From positions 434,001-498,000 of the forward strand of contig JAHBWE010000004.1 of the NCBI GenBank assembly GCA_019637155.1: a DNA stretch of 64,000 nucleotides, given 5' to 3'. Position 1 is the stretch's first letter; each line of letters opens with the position of its first letter. The translations under genes and the position numbers were made by a program. The DNA comes from Labilithrix sp. (GTDB lineage: Bacteria; Myxococcota_A; Polyangia; Polyangiales; Polyangiaceae). The notes under the pieces are model-generated. The model did not search any database. It saw only the letters and a program-made list of their open reading frames with translations, and had not been told where the DNA came from. Below, in pieces: positions 17,493-28,929 of the stretch.

Positions 17493-18371
17493 ATGGTGCG
17501 CCGGCTCGCTCTCCTCTTCTGTGTCCTCGTCGCGGTGATCGCGTGCGCCGAGACGCGGCAGCCGACGCTCGAGGCGACCGCGACCACGACGACGCTCGCG
17601 CCGGGCCAGAGCGCGAACGTCATCGTGACGCGCCGCTTCCCCGGCGGCGGTCCGATCGAGAACGTGACCGATCGCGTGGCGTTCACGGTCACGCCGCGCG
17701 ACGTGCTCGACGTGGAGCCGGACGGCGTCGTCTCGCCCGGCTCCCAGAGCGGCAACGCCACGCTGCGGATCGACGATCCCGACAGCGAAGCGTCGACGTC
17801 GCTCTCTTTCGTCGTCCTCGGCTCGAAGGTCGCGTCGCTGCGGATCGATCCGACGCCGACCGCCGCGCTCGCGCCGGGACAGATCCGCATCTTCACCGCC
17901 GTCACCACCTTCGAAGGCGGCGCGATCGACGACGCGACGGCGCGCGTGCAGTGGTCGTCGTCGAACGAGGCCGCGGCCACGGTCGGTCGCACGCAGGGCT
18001 CGTTCGGCGTCGTGACCGCGATCGCGGAGGGGGAGACGACGATCACGGCGCTCGACGTCGCGAGCAACGTCGAGGCGCGCACCGTCGTCGTCGTGCGCGG
18101 CGCGGCGCCCTCGCTCGTCGCGATCAACGTCACGCCGAACCCGGCCACCGTCGCGGTGGGCGCGCCGTTCCCGTTCGTCGCGACCGGCGTCTACGCGAAC
18201 GGCAACACCGTCGACGTCACGCGCTCGGCGGCGTGGTCGACCTCCGACGCGACGAAGGCGACGATCGACGGAAACGGCGTCGCGGTGGGTGTCGCGATCG
18301 GCGACGTCACCGTCACCGCCGCCGACGGCGCGAGCGGGATCAAGGGCTCCGCCGCGCTCAAAGTGCAGTGA
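17493..18371 (+). CDS. Lipoprotein with Ig-like (Big_2) repeats
   Basis: A signal peptide ends in a lipobox (VAVIAC). Three beta-sandwich repeats of about 90 residues follow, each with a late W-S-S/T-S-(N/D) and a G-V-V-T-A or G-V-A-V-G style turn, as in bacterial Ig-like group 2 domains. These usually extend an adhesive or enzymatic domain from the surface; here there is nothing else, so it may be a short stalk or binding protein. ATG 17493 is preferred because TAGGGT (17480-17485) ends 7 nt before it. It lies just upstream of sucC but has no functional link to it. Confidence 0.7.
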   Translation: MVRRLALLFCVLVAVIACAETRQPTLEATATTTTLAPGQSANVIVTRRFPGGGPIENVTDRVAFTVTPRDVLDVEPDGVVSPGSQSGNATLRIDDPDSEASTSLSFVVLGSKVASLRIDPTPTAALAPGQIRIFTAVTTFEGGAIDDATARVQWSSSNEAAATVGRTQGSFGVVTAIAEGETTITALDVASNVEARTVVVVRGAAPSLVAINVTPNPATVAVGAPFPFVATGVYANGNTVDVTRSAAWSTSDATKATIDGNGVAVGVAIGDVTVTAADGASGIKGSAALKVQ

Positions 18372-18428
18372 TCTTCCGCGCGCCTCCTGGGTAGCGCTTC
18401 GAAGAACCCGCGTGTTAGCTTCGCCCGC

Positions 18429-19636
<1,208 letters not shown>

Positions 19637-19640
<4 letters not shown>

Positions 19641-20572
19641 GCATCCTCGTCGGTAAAGACACGAAGCTGATCGTCCAGGGCATCACCGGCGGCGCGGGCT
19701 CGTTCCACGCGAAGCAGATGATCGAGTACGGCACGCAGGTCGTCGGCGGCGTCACGCCGACGCGCGGCGGCGAGAAGTTCGAGGCTAGGGGCCCCGCGTC
19801 TTCGGGGGGACAAGACAAGGCGGTCCCCGTGTTCAACACGGTGAAGGAGGCGGTGAAGTCGACCGGCGCGAACGCGACCGTGATCTTCGTCCCGCCGCCG
19901 GGCGCGGCCGACGCGATCCTGGAGGCCTTCGACGCGGACCTCGATCTCGTCATCTGCATCACCGAGGGCATCCCCGTCGTCGACATGCTCGGCGTGCGGC
20001 GCGTCCTCGAGGCGAAGCAGAACGCGGCGCGCCTCGCCGGCAAGAAGGTGCCGTACCTCGTCGGCCCGAACTGCCCCGGCGTCATCACGCCGGGCGCGTG
20101 CAAGATCGGGATCATGCCGGGCCACATCCACAAGGTCGGCAACATCGGCGTCGTCTCGCGCTCGGGCACGCTCACGTACGAGGCGGTCGGCCAGCTGACC
20201 GCGCTCGGCATCGGGCAGTCGACGTGCGTCGGCATCGGCGGCGATCCGGTCAACGGCATGGACTTCGTCGACGTGCTGGAGCTCTTCCAGGCCGACCCCG
20301 ACACGCACGGCGTCATCATGATCGGCGAGATCGGCGGCGGCGCGGAGGAGCGCGGCGCCGAGTTCATCAAGAACAAGATGACGAAGCCTGTCGCGGCGTT
20401 CATCGCCGGCACGACGGCTCCGCCGGGCAAGCGCATGGGCCACGCCGGCGCGATCATCTCCGGCGGCAAGGGCACCGCCGCCGCGAAGATCGAGGCGCTC
20501 ACCGCCGCCGGCGCGAAGGTCGCCCCGACCCCGAGCGACATGGCGAGCACGCTCAAGTCGATGATGACCTGA
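19637..20572 (+). CDS. sucD: Succinyl-CoA synthetase alpha subunit
   Basis: CoA-binding, phosphohistidine-bearing subunit paired with SucC. It opens [18 protein letters not shown] and has [11 protein letters not shown] and the catalytic-His segment [12 protein letters not shown]. The loop between GGVTP and PVFNTV carries about 12 extra residues (around [12 protein letters not shown]) compared with common SucD sequences; these codons (AGG, GGG, GGA, CAA) are unlike the rest of the gene, as if a short piece of DNA had been inserted in frame near 19784-19821. The gene should still be functional, since the insert lies in a surface loop. The GTG start is within GTGA shared with sucC. Confidence 0.93.
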
Positions 20573-21255
20573 TGTCACGCGCGCGCCTCGCCGCCGCCGC
20601 CTTCGTCGCGACGCTCGCCACCACGAGCGTTGCGGCCGCTGACGACGAGCCAGGCACCCCGCCACCAGCCACCCCGCAGGAGCCACCGAGCGCGGCGCCG
20701 CCATCGAACACTGCGTCGCCGCCGAGCGCGCCGCCGTCGAACGCGGTGCCGCCGCCGAGCGCGGTGCCGCCGAACGCGGTGCCGCCGTCGAATGCGGTGC
20801 CGCCATCGAATGCGGTGCCGCCGTCGAATGCGGTGCCGTCGTCGGGTGATGCGGCGCTGTCGACTGGAGATGTGGTGACGGTGGAGGAGGGGGCGCCGAA
20901 GGCTGGCGACCTCATCATCGGGTCGTCGGAGCCAGGCGGCAACCAGCGCCTCCTCGGGGCGGTCGCCGGCGGCGCGGGTTTCCTCACGTTCGCGATAGGC
21001 TCATTTTTCACGATTTCAGCGATGACCCTCTACGACGAGGCGGACGCCCGCTGTAGAGGGGGAGTCTGCACGCGCGCCGACGTGAACGACGGCCATCTCG
21101 CGCGCGACCGCGCCAACGCCGGCGGCTGGGTGATGCTCGGCGGTCTCGCGCTCATCGTCGGCGGCGCCGCGCTCTATTTCACCGCGACGCCGAAGGGCAC
21201 GCGCATCGGCGTCGCCCCCACGCTCGGCGGCCTCGCCGCGGCGGGAACGTTCTGA
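20572..21255 (+). CDS. Exported membrane protein with Pro-rich hexapeptide repeats
   Basis: The ATG overlaps the sucD stop by one base (TGATG). An N-terminal signal sequence is followed by a low-complexity segment with five to six copies of a PPSNAV-like hexapeptide encoded by an 18-bp tandem repeat (about 20731-20840), then two membrane segments (around GAGFLTFAIGSFFTISAM and VMLGGLALIVGGAALYF) flanking a small Cys-pair loop (CRGGVC). Function is unknown; the layout suggests an envelope protein with a flexible periplasmic spacer. The repeat should be length-variable by slippage. Confidence 0.6.
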   Translation: MSRARLAAAAFVATLATTSVAAADDEPGTPPPATPQEPPSAAPPSNTASPPSAPPSNAVPPPSAVPPNAVPPSNAVPPSNAVPPSNAVPSSGDAALSTGDVVTVEEGAPKAGDLIIGSSEPGGNQRLLGAVAGGAGFLTFAIGSFFTISAMTLYDEADARCRGGVCTRADVNDGHLARDRANAGGWVMLGGLALIVGGAALYFTATPKGTRIGVAPTLGGLAAAGTF

Positions 21256-21519
21256 ATGACGAAAATGACGAAGATGCCGAAGGCGCTCCGCGTCCTCGCG
21301 CCCGCCCTCGCGCTCGTCCTACCCGCCGCCGCGTGCGCCGACGTGCTCGGCCTCGAACCGCTCATCGAGACTAGCCCCGACGCTGCCAGCCCCGCCGACG
21401 CCACACCGGAGCCCACCCCAGACGCCGACACCCCAGCGGAGGCCGCCGCCTCGGACGCCTCGGACGCCGACGCCGCACCGTCCCCGCCCATCGCCGCGGA
21501 CGCTTCGAACGACGGCTGA
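21256..21519 (+). CDS. Short acidic lipoprotein, possibly a truncated gene
   Basis: Eighty-seven residues: a signal peptide with lipobox PAAAC, then the opening ADVLGLEPL, and a tail of repeated Asp-Ala/Pro units. Longer lipoproteins in related bacteria share this style of opening and continue into a folded domain. Here translation stops after NDG, and about 100 bp downstream another frame contains similar Asp/Ala-rich text (GVVSEPFVAVDASN). I therefore suspect decay of a longer gene, but the short form could be real. It begins directly after the stop of the preceding gene. Confidence 0.45.
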   Translation: MTKMTKMPKALRVLAPALALVLPAAACADVLGLEPLIETSPDAASPADATPEPTPDADTPAEAAASDASDADAAPSPPIAADASNDG

Positions 21520-21715
21520 CTCACGCTCGCCACGCCGCCGCGGACGCCGACGCCGCGCCGGACCGCCGCGGACGCTCGCCGCGTGCGGGAGCTGCCCGTG
21601 GCGTCGGACCCGTCGCGACGTCGTGGACACCGGCGTCGTGTCGGAGCCGTTCGTCGCTGTGGACGCCTCGAACGGCCGCGGGCGGCCGAGCCTCGAGCGC
21701 GGCGTGAGGCGAGCG

Positions 21716-22423
21716 CTACTGGCGGACGAACTTGAAAGGGATGTTGATCGTCGTCGGGGAGCCCGGGGCGGGGAAGGTCCAGCTCTTCACCTGGCTCTCG
21801 ATGCACTTGCCCAGCGCGGGGTCGTCGCCCGAGGACGAGACGCTCGACACCTGGCCGTTCGGCGCGAGGTTCGCGGTGACGGTCACGCTGGCGCTCGACC
21901 TCTCGCTCGCGCCGCGCTCCCAGCACGCCCGCTTCACGCCGGCGCGGTGGGCCGCGACGACGCGCTCGACGGCGGCGGCCTCGAGGCCGCGCCAGTGCGG
22001 GTCGGGCCCCTGCGCGCAAGAACAGAGCGGGTCGCCGGGGGGACACCGGCACGGCTCCTCTCGGCGTTGCGCCGCGGGGAGCTGGCGGCGGCACTCCAGC
22101 AGCTCGGCCGTGCACTTCGCGGCGTTGGCGTCGGCCGCGGCTTGGAGCGCGCTCGTCTGCGCCGACAGAGCGGCCGCGACCTCTCGCTGCGCGCGAAGCT
22201 CCTCCTCGAACCGGTCCCGCCCCCGCGCCGCGCTCAACGTCGTGACCGCGGCCGTGATCGCGACGAGGAGCGAGCCCCCGACGGCGAGGAAGAGCGGACG
22301 CTGCGACGGCGAGAGGCGCTCCGCGAGCTTGGCGTTCTCCGCGCGCAGCTCCGCGACCTCCTCCTCCGCGCGGCGGACCCTCTCCTGCGCCGCCTGGAGC
22401 TCGGAGCGGAACGCGTCGCTCAT
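21716..22423 (-). CDS. Membrane protein with AgmX/TonB-like C-terminal domain
   Basis: The 235-residue product starts with a coiled coil (heptads through residue 45), one membrane helix (around LAVGGSLLVAITAAVTTLS), a second coiled coil, a Cys-rich linker, and a C-terminal domain with GVKRACWERG, VTANLAPNGQVSSV and a late CIESQVKSWTFP. That last pattern is the AgmX/PglI C-terminal domain known from myxobacterial gliding and envelope proteins. Its ATG overlaps the stop of the upstream oxidoreductase by 4 nt, so the two are co-translated, an odd pairing with no obvious functional link. Confidence 0.65.
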   Translation of the reverse strand: MSDAFRSELQAAQERVRRAEEEVAELRAENAKLAERLSPSQRPLFLAVGGSLLVAITAAVTTLSAARGRDRFEEELRAQREVAAALSAQTSALQAAADANAAKCTAELLECRRQLPAAQRREEPCRCPPGDPLCSCAQGPDPHWRGLEAAAVERVVAAHRAGVKRACWERGASERSSASVTVTANLAPNGQVSSVSSSGDDPALGKCIESQVKSWTFPAPGSPTTINIPFKFVRQ

Positions 22424-23982
22424 TCGTGGATCCCGACTTCGGTGCGCTCCAGCGCGAGCTCGAGATCGGCGATCACTCGGCGCGCCGCGTTCAACCCCGC
22501 CACGCCGACCACGCCCGCGGCGGGCCCGCAGCCGCGCCCGCACGTGTAGAGGCCGCTCAGCGGCGTGGTCGGCGGGAGCCGATCGCCGAAGAGCGCCGTG
22601 TCGTCGACGTGATGGAGATGCCCCCGCGTCACGCCGAAATGCGTCTCGAGCTTCTTCGGATGGAGGAGCACCGTGTCGACGACCGACGCGCGCGCGCCGG
22701 GCGCGAACGACTCGAGCGTGTCGAGGAGCGCGCTCGTGAAGCGCTCCTCCTCGCTCGTCCACGTGCTGCCCGCGACGTCGTACGGCACCCACGGCACGAG
22801 GAGCGACGCGCTCTCGCGACCGTCGGGATCGCGGATGCTCGGGTCCGCCGCGTTCGGGAACACGAGCTCGATCGGCGTCTCGATCGGGATCCGCCCCGCG
22901 TTCGCGTCGGCGAAGGCGCGGCCGAGCGCGCGCACCGCGTCGTCCTCGCCGCCGGGGAGGAGGAGCGTCGTCGCGCGGTGCTGGCCGTTCTCCTCGGGCA
23001 GGCACGCGAAGCGCGGGAGCTCCGCGAACGCGACGAGGAGCTTCGCGATCCCGCCCGGGCGCACCCAGGCGTCGATGCGACGCGTGTATTCTGCAGACAA
23101 ATGGGACGGGCCGACGAGCGCGCGGAGGCGCCACGGGTCGGCGCTCGTGACGACCGCGTTCGCGCGGAGGATGCGGCCGTCCTCGAGCACGACGCCGGTC
23201 GCGGCGTTGCCCTCGACGAGGATCTGCGTCACGGCGGTGCCGGTCGCGAAGCGGACGCCCGCCGCCTTGCCCGCGTCGCCGAGCGCGCGCGCGACCGCGG
23301 CCATGCCGCCGAGCGGGATCGCGTCGCCGCCGCCCGCGGGCGACGCCGCCGCGTGGCGCACGAGCAAGGACGCGCCGCTGCCCGGCGTGTCCCACGACGC
23401 GAACGAGCCGCCGAGCGAGTCCGCCGCGAGCGCCGCCTTCACGAGGCCGCTCTGCACGTTGAAGCGCGCGACGTACTCCGCGAACGTGCCGCGGACGAGG
23501 CCGGTGAACGCGTCGCGGAGCTCCGGCCGGATCCAGCGCTCGCGGATCTCCTCGATCGACACCGGCGCCGCGATCCACGCCGTCGCGAGGTCGGAGACGA
23601 GCGCGTCGAGCTCGGCGTGCATCGCGTCGAGCGCGTCCGCGTCGCTCGGGTCGGCGGCGCGGAGGCCCGCCGCGCCGGGGCCGGCGAGGAGGTAACGTCC
23701 CGGCGTCGTCGTCGGCACGAAGAGCGCGGGATCGCGCGGCGCGAGCGGGAGCGTGACGCCGAGCTGCGCCGCGAGCGCGCCCGGGACGAAGCCCACGCGG
23801 TGCGCGCCGGTGAAGGTGGGGAGGCGCGGCGCCTTCGCGAACGGGAACTCGGTGCGATGGATGCCGCCGACGATCTGCTTGTCGTCGAGGACCTGGACCG
23901 TGAGGCCCGAGCGGCAGAGGAAGAGCGCGCAAGCCAGGCCGTTCAAGCCTCCGCCGACGATGAGCACGTCCGGCTGCTGCAT
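22420..23982 (-). CDS. Phytoene desaturase-like FAD-dependent oxidoreductase
   Basis: A flavoprotein of 520 residues with an N-terminal dinucleotide fold ([17 protein letters not shown]) and the C-terminal FAD-closing motif [20 protein letters not shown]. The family (CrtI/PYROXD2-like) includes carotenoid desaturases and isomerases and poorly understood retinol saturase relatives. There is no carotenoid gene nearby, and the central region is not diagnostic, so the substrate is unknown. It sits upstream of and overlaps the AgmX-domain membrane protein. Confidence 0.78.
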   Translation of the reverse strand: MQQPDVLIVGGGLNGLACALFLCRSGLTVQVLDDKQIVGGIHRTEFPFAKAPRLPTFTGAHRVGFVPGALAAQLGVTLPLAPRDPALFVPTTTPGRYLLAGPGAAGLRAADPSDADALDAMHAELDALVSDLATAWIAAPVSIEEIRERWIRPELRDAFTGLVRGTFAEYVARFNVQSGLVKAALAADSLGGSFASWDTPGSGASLLVRHAAASPAGGGDAIPLGGMAAVARALGDAGKAAGVRFATGTAVTQILVEGNAATGVVLEDGRILRANAVVTSADPWRLRALVGPSHLSAEYTRRIDAWVRPGGIAKLLVAFAELPRFACLPEENGQHRATTLLLPGGEDDAVRALGRAFADANAGRIPIETPIELVFPNAADPSIRDPDGRESASLLVPWVPYDVAGSTWTSEEERFTSALLDTLESFAPGARASVVDTVLLHPKKLETHFGVTRGHLHHVDDTALFGDRLPPTTPLSGLYTCGRGCGPAAGVVGVAGLNAARRVIADLELALERTEVGIHE

Positions 23983-24002
23983 CCCTCACGGAGTATCACG
24001 TC

Positions 24003-24031
24003 TTGCAGTTTTTCGCGGCCGATCCTAAAGG
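24003..24031 (+). promoter_or_regulatory. Possible ndk promoter
   Basis: TTGCAG at 24003-24008 and TAAAGG at 24026-24031 are separated by 17 nt. Both are partial matches to the vegetative consensus. The leader to ndk would be about 30 nt and carries AGGAG 6 nt before the ATG, so this unit has a normal leader. Confidence 0.35.
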
Positions 24032-24068
24032 GTTGCCCGCGACTCTTACTCAGACTCAGGAGCCCCCT

Positions 24069-24500
24069 ATGGCCGTCGAACGCACGCTGTCGATCATCAA
24101 GCCGGACGCCGTCGAGAAGAAGAAGGCCGGCGCGATCCTCGCACTCCTCGAGGAGTCGGGGTTCAACATCCTCGCGTGCAAGCGCGTGCACCTCTCGAAG
24201 GAGGTCGCGGAGGGCTTCTACGCCGTCCACAAGGCGCGCCCCTTCTTCGGCGAGCTCGTGCAGTTCATGACCCGCTCGCCGGTGTTCGTCGCCGTGCTCG
24301 AGCGTGAGGACGCCGTCCTACAGTACCGCAAGGTCATGGGCGCCACCGATCCGGCGAAGGCCGACGCGGGCACGATCCGCAAGCTCTACGGCGCGAACGT
24401 CGGCGAGAACGCGTGCCACGGCTCCGACTCGCTCGAGAACGCGCAGATCGAGATCGCCTACTTCTTCCCCGCGTCCGAAGTCTCCCCCAAGGCCGGCTGA
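24069..24500 (+). CDS. ndk: Nucleoside diphosphate kinase
   Basis: Moves the gamma phosphate between nucleoside triphosphates and diphosphates via a phosphohistidine. It has 143 residues, the usual length. The start [10 protein letters not shown] binds phosphate, [11 protein letters not shown] is conserved, and the active His is in [14 protein letters not shown] 6 nt upstream of the ATG is one of the clearest ribosome sites in the window. dapD follows 9 bp later and is probably co-transcribed. Confidence 0.97.
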   Translation: MAVERTLSIIKPDAVEKKKAGAILALLEESGFNILACKRVHLSKEVAEGFYAVHKARPFFGELVQFMTRSPVFVAVLEREDAVLQYRKVMGATDPAKADAGTIRKLYGANVGENACHGSDSLENAQIEIAYFFPASEVSPKAG

Positions 24501-24509
24501 GGCATCCTC

Positions 24510-25327
<818 letters not shown>

Positions 25328-25331
<4 letters not shown>

Positions 25332-26413
25332 CGAGAGAGGTCGAGTCGCTCGACGCGACGCTGCTCTGGCTCTGCGCGATCCCTTCGCCGATCGGCGAGG
25401 AGAAGGAGCTCTGCGACGCGGTCGCCGAGCGCCTCGCGCGGCAGGAGCTCGCCGGTCCCATCCGCCGCTACAACGACTCGATCGTCGTCCCGGTCCTGCG
25501 GAAGAAGCAAGCGGGCCGGCCGCACGTCGCGCTGGTGGGCCACCTCGACACCGTGCGCACGGAGAACGGCCCCGCGCGAGCGGAGGGCGGCCGCATCTAC
25601 GGCGCGGGCGCGGCGGACATGAAGGCGGGGCTCGCGGTGATGATCGTCCTCGCCGAGACGGCGTCGGTGACGGAGCTCGTCGCGTGCGACCTCACGCTCG
25701 TCTTCTATGCGCGCGAGGAGGGTCCGTACCTCGAGAACGAGCTCGGGCCGGTGCTCGAAAAGGACGACGACCTCAAGACGGTGGACCTCGCGATCTGCCT
25801 CGAGCCCTCCGACAACAAGCTGCACCTCGGCTGCTGCGGCGCGATCCACGCGACGGTCACGTTCCAGGGCCGCACCGCGCACTCGGCGCGTCCGTGGGAG
25901 GGCGACAACGCGGTGGTGAAGGCGGCGGGCCTGCTCGATCGCCTCGCGAAGCTCGAGCCGATCGCGCACGAGATCGACGGTCACGTCTACAAGACGGTGA
26001 CGACGGTGACCCTCGCGAACGGCGGCCGCGGCAAGAACATCGTGCCCGACACGTTCGTGTTGAACCTCAACCATCGCTTCGCGCCGAGCACGTCGTCCGA
26101 GCAGGCCCAGGCGGACCTCCGCGCGCTGATCGGCGAGGGCCCGAAGGTCGAGATCACGGACGTCTCGCCCGCCGCGCTCCCGAACGCGAGCCACCCGCTC
26201 GTCCAGAAGCTCGTCGCGGCGGGCGTCCGCGGGGTGGAGCCGAAGCAGGCGTGGACGGACGTGGGCCGGTTCGCCGCCCTCGGCGTCCCCGCCGTCAACT
26301 TCGGACCGGGCGAAAATGCGCAGGCGCACCAGAAGAACGAGTCGACCGATACGAAGCTGGTCTTCGAGGGCTATCGCATCCTGCTGGGGTGGCTTCTCGG
26401 CATGTCGGGCTGA
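25328..26413 (+). CDS. dapE: Succinyl-diaminopimelate desuccinylase
   Basis: A dinuclear zinc amidohydrolase of the M20 family that removes succinate to give LL-diaminopimelate. It has 361 residues. Metal and catalytic residues are visible in VGHLDTV, GAGAADMKAG, AREEGPYLENELG (Glu pair) and CLEPS, with the last His in ENAQAHQKNES. Its ATG overlaps the dapD TGA, so the two lysine enzymes are translated together. The short spacing and overlap indicate an ndk-dapD-dapE operon, linking cell wall precursor supply to nucleotide balance. Confidence 0.92.
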
Positions 26414-26440
26414 CGGAAATCGAGTAGCCTGCGCTCGCGC

Positions 26441-27322
26441 ATGAACTCGGTGATGCGGGGGGCGGCGGTCGTCGTCGCGCTGATGCTCGTCGTGAGCTGC
26501 ACCCGCGTCTCCAAGCAACCGGAGGACGCGGGGGTGGACGCGGGCGTCGTGGAGGCGCTCGACGCCGCGATCGTCCCGGCCCCGGTCATGCTGGCGACCA
26601 ACCAGGGCGACATCGCGCGGTTCCCCGACGAGACGCCGATCGCGTCGACCCGCCATACGGCTCAGCGCACGTTCAGTGTGCGTGAAGCGCCGCCGTCCGG
26701 CGCCATCGTCGGCCCCCTCGCGAAGGGCACGGAGGTCACCCAGATCGCCTCGCGTGGAGCGTTCGTGCTGATCATTTACGAGAAGACGCCGGGGACCCAG
26801 GTGATGGGGTGGGTCCACAAGGACGTCTTCAGCGCGTCGATCCCGGACGCGGGCGTGCTCGCCTGCGCTCCCGGCGAGACGGCGGTCATCAGCGACGGCC
26901 TCGCCTGTGGGAAACTCTGCACGGCGGACGCGGAGTGCGCGACCGGCCAGGCCTGCAGCGGCAGCGCGAACAAGGTCCTCCCCGGCAACAAGCCCGGCGA
27001 GGCGGTGAAGGTGTGCACGCCGTTCGTCGCGCACGACGCGGGCGCGGGGTCGGCGCCTGACGCGGGAAAACCCGCGGTCGCCGCCGAGGCGGGCGTTCCC
27101 GGCCCGCCGGTGAATTCCGCGAGCCCGGACGTCGTCCCAGTCCTTGCCGTGGGGACGACCAAGTGTCCCGCGACGTTCGTGTTCGTCCCGAAGACGGGCA
27201 AGTGTCATCGACCGTGCCCGAAGGGGCCCGCCGGCGGCGAGTGCAAGAACCAGCCGTTCTTCTGCATCAAGTGCAACGACAAGGACCTGGTCTGCGCCGA
27301 GTCCCAGCAGTGCACCAAGTGA
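26441..27322 (+). CDS. Lipoprotein with SH3-like domain and Cys-rich C-terminus
   Basis: A signal peptide ends in LVVSC. Residues about 70-120 (TFSVREAPPSGAIVGPLAKG then GWVHKDVF) form a bacterial SH3-like domain that in other proteins binds peptidoglycan peptides. Two Cys-rich segments follow (around CGKLCTADAECATGQAC and the C-terminal CIKCNDKDLVCAES), separated by an Ala/Asp/Gly-rich linker. It is likely anchored in the outer membrane. TAGCCT lies 10 nt before the ATG. Confidence 0.65.
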   Translation: MNSVMRGAAVVVALMLVVSCTRVSKQPEDAGVDAGVVEALDAAIVPAPVMLATNQGDIARFPDETPIASTRHTAQRTFSVREAPPSGAIVGPLAKGTEVTQIASRGAFVLIIYEKTPGTQVMGWVHKDVFSASIPDAGVLACAPGETAVISDGLACGKLCTADAECATGQACSGSANKVLPGNKPGEAVKVCTPFVAHDAGAGSAPDAGKPAVAAEAGVPGPPVNSASPDVVPVLAVGTTKCPATFVFVPKTGKCHRPCPKGPAGGECKNQPFFCIKCNDKDLVCAESQQCTK

Positions 27323-27385
27323 CGCCCTCCGCCCGTCGGGATAGCGCCACGATGGAGGTGTTGTGGGTGTTCAAACGACGCCTAA

Positions 27386-27399
27386 AAAACAGGTGTTTT
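27386..27399. promoter_or_regulatory. Perfect inverted repeat in an AT-rich spacer
   Basis: AAAACA and TGTTTT flank GG, 77 bp before the start of the HEAT-repeat gene. The surrounding spacer (27340-27475) is clearly lower in GC than the rest of the window, as expected for a regulated promoter. The binding protein is unknown. Confidence 0.4.
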
Positions 27400-27475
27400 G
27401 GATCAGAACTTCAGCTACGAAAAATGGACAGCGTCGTCTAACGAGCTCGCTGTCAAAGGCTCGGAGGCTAACCGG

Positions 27476-28318
27476 GTGCACGCGCGTTCTCTCGTGAAGC
27501 AAGCGGTTGGTGCAGCGATGATCATCGCTGCTCTGACGACGACCGTTCATTCGGTCGCGTTGGACCGTGAGCTCACGGAGTCGGCCGACTTCCGCGTTCG
27601 CGTGCAGGCGGCGCTTCGGCTCGCGAAGGCGGGCGCGTCGTCGCGTCCGGATCTCGAGGCGGGGCTGAAGGACTCGCACCCCGCGGTGCGCATCGCGTGC
27701 GCGGGCGGCCTCAAGGACATCGGCGACGCCGCCGCGATCCCCGCCCTCACGCGCGCGCTCAGCGGCGAGTCGTACGCCGGCGCGAAGACGACGATGCAGG
27801 ACGCGATCGACAAGCTGAAGGCGGGCGGCGCGGTGAAGCAGCCCGGCGGCAACACGTCGCTCGCGGGCGCGCACTACGTCGTGCAGCTCGGGGCGATGAA
27901 GAACGTGTCGGGCTCGCGCGGCGACGACCTCGACGCGATCATGCGCTCCGCCGCGCGCGCGAAGGCGGGCTCGATCAAGCACGCGGTCGTCATCGACGGC
28001 TCCGATCCGGGCGTCCTCAAGCGCGCGACGGCGGCGAACATCCCGGTCCTCCAGATCGACGGCAACCTCACGAAGCTCACGTCGTCGAAGGGCACCGACG
28101 GCGCGACGGTCGTGAGCGCGAAGGTCGACATGTCCGTCCGCAAGCTGCCGGCGCAGACGCTCAAGGGCACCGTGAGCGGCAACGCATCGGGCAGCGCCGG
28201 CTCGAGCCGCGGCACGAGCGATCAGGGGATCCGCGAGCTCCAGAACCGCGTCGTCGGCGGCGCCGTCGAGAGCGCCGTCGGCTCGATGGGCAACGAGCTC
28301 GCGAGCCTCTCGAAGTAA
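27476..28318 (+). CDS. Exported HEAT-repeat-containing protein
   Basis: A GTG at 27476 is chosen because GGAGG sits 8 nt upstream and the predicted product then begins with a basic signal peptide (HARSLVKQAV then AAMIIAALTTTVHSV). An upstream in-frame TTG at 27398 lacks these. Residues about 40-110 form HEAT-like helices (AALRLAKAGA, HPAVRIACAGGLKDIGD, AIPALTRAL). The C-terminal half is a conserved-looking alpha/beta domain (IKHAVVIDGSDPGVLKRA) of unknown type. A scaffold role in the periplasm is inferred. Confidence 0.65.
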   Translation: MHARSLVKQAVGAAMIIAALTTTVHSVALDRELTESADFRVRVQAALRLAKAGASSRPDLEAGLKDSHPAVRIACAGGLKDIGDAAAIPALTRALSGESYAGAKTTMQDAIDKLKAGGAVKQPGGNTSLAGAHYVVQLGAMKNVSGSRGDDLDAIMRSAARAKAGSIKHAVVIDGSDPGVLKRATAANIPVLQIDGNLTKLTSSKGTDGATVVSAKVDMSVRKLPAQTLKGTVSGNASGSAGSSRGTSDQGIRELQNRVVGGAVESAVGSMGNELASLSK

Positions 28319-28320
28319 GG

Positions 28321-28878
28321 TCAGACCCACCATCCGGCGACGTCGAGCGGCACCGCGTCGAACGGCTCGATGCGCGCCTCGCTCTCGTCGCCATAGGTCG
28401 CGAGCTCGAGCCATTGGCCGTTCGTGAGGCGATAGACCGTGAGCGTCCGCGCCTCGAGGTCGACGATCCAATGATGCTTGACGCCGATCTTGGCGTAGTA
28501 GGGCTTCTTGATGAGGAGGTTGTGGCGGCGTGTCGTGGGCGAGAGGATTTCGCAGACCCAGTCGGGCACGACCGAGATCGCCGAATCGCGCGGCAGCTCG
28601 GGCATCCGCTCCTTCCGCCAGCCCGCGATGTCCGGGGAAATCTCGGGCGTGCCGGGGAGCTCGATTCCGGGCTCGATCAGGAGCCACCAGCCGCCCGGCC
28701 CGCCACGACCTTTGCCGAACGGATTCTTGAGGTCACCGCCGATCTCGAGTCCCAGCGCCTGATGCGGCCCGCGCGGCCGCGTCATCGTGTAGAGCACGCC
28801 CTCGATGATCTCGCCCTTGATCCCGGGCGGCAGCGCGTCGAGGTCGGCGAGGGTGGGGATCCTCGGTGCCTTCGCCAT
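28321..28878 (-). CDS. Uma2-family restriction-endonuclease-fold protein A
   Basis: The 185-residue product fits the Uma2/DUF820 family (PD-(D/E)XK nuclease fold). Catalytic-core residues are visible: Asp in PEISPDIAGW, Glu in WVCEILSP, and a Lys-rich helix then YYAKIGVKHHWIVD. Uma2 proteins are common and expanded in cyanobacteria and myxobacteria, but their biological role is not established. It converges on the preceding gene with 2 bp between stops. TACGCT lies 9 nt before the ATG. Confidence 0.85.
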   Translation of the reverse strand: MAKAPRIPTLADLDALPPGIKGEIIEGVLYTMTRPRGPHQALGLEIGGDLKNPFGKGRGGPGGWWLLIEPGIELPGTPEISPDIAGWRKERMPELPRDSAISVVPDWVCEILSPTTRRHNLLIKKPYYAKIGVKHHWIVDLEARTLTVYRLTNGQWLELATYGDESEARIEPFDAVPLDVAGWWV

Positions 28879-28929
28879 CGCCTCTGAAGCGTAGCACGCG
28901 GCAAAGTGGTAAGAATCGGGCCCTCGGTC

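Noticed and set aside
20731..20840. CRISPR-like periodic repeat
   Set aside because: 18-bp tandem units without spacers, encoding PPSNAV repeats in a protein.
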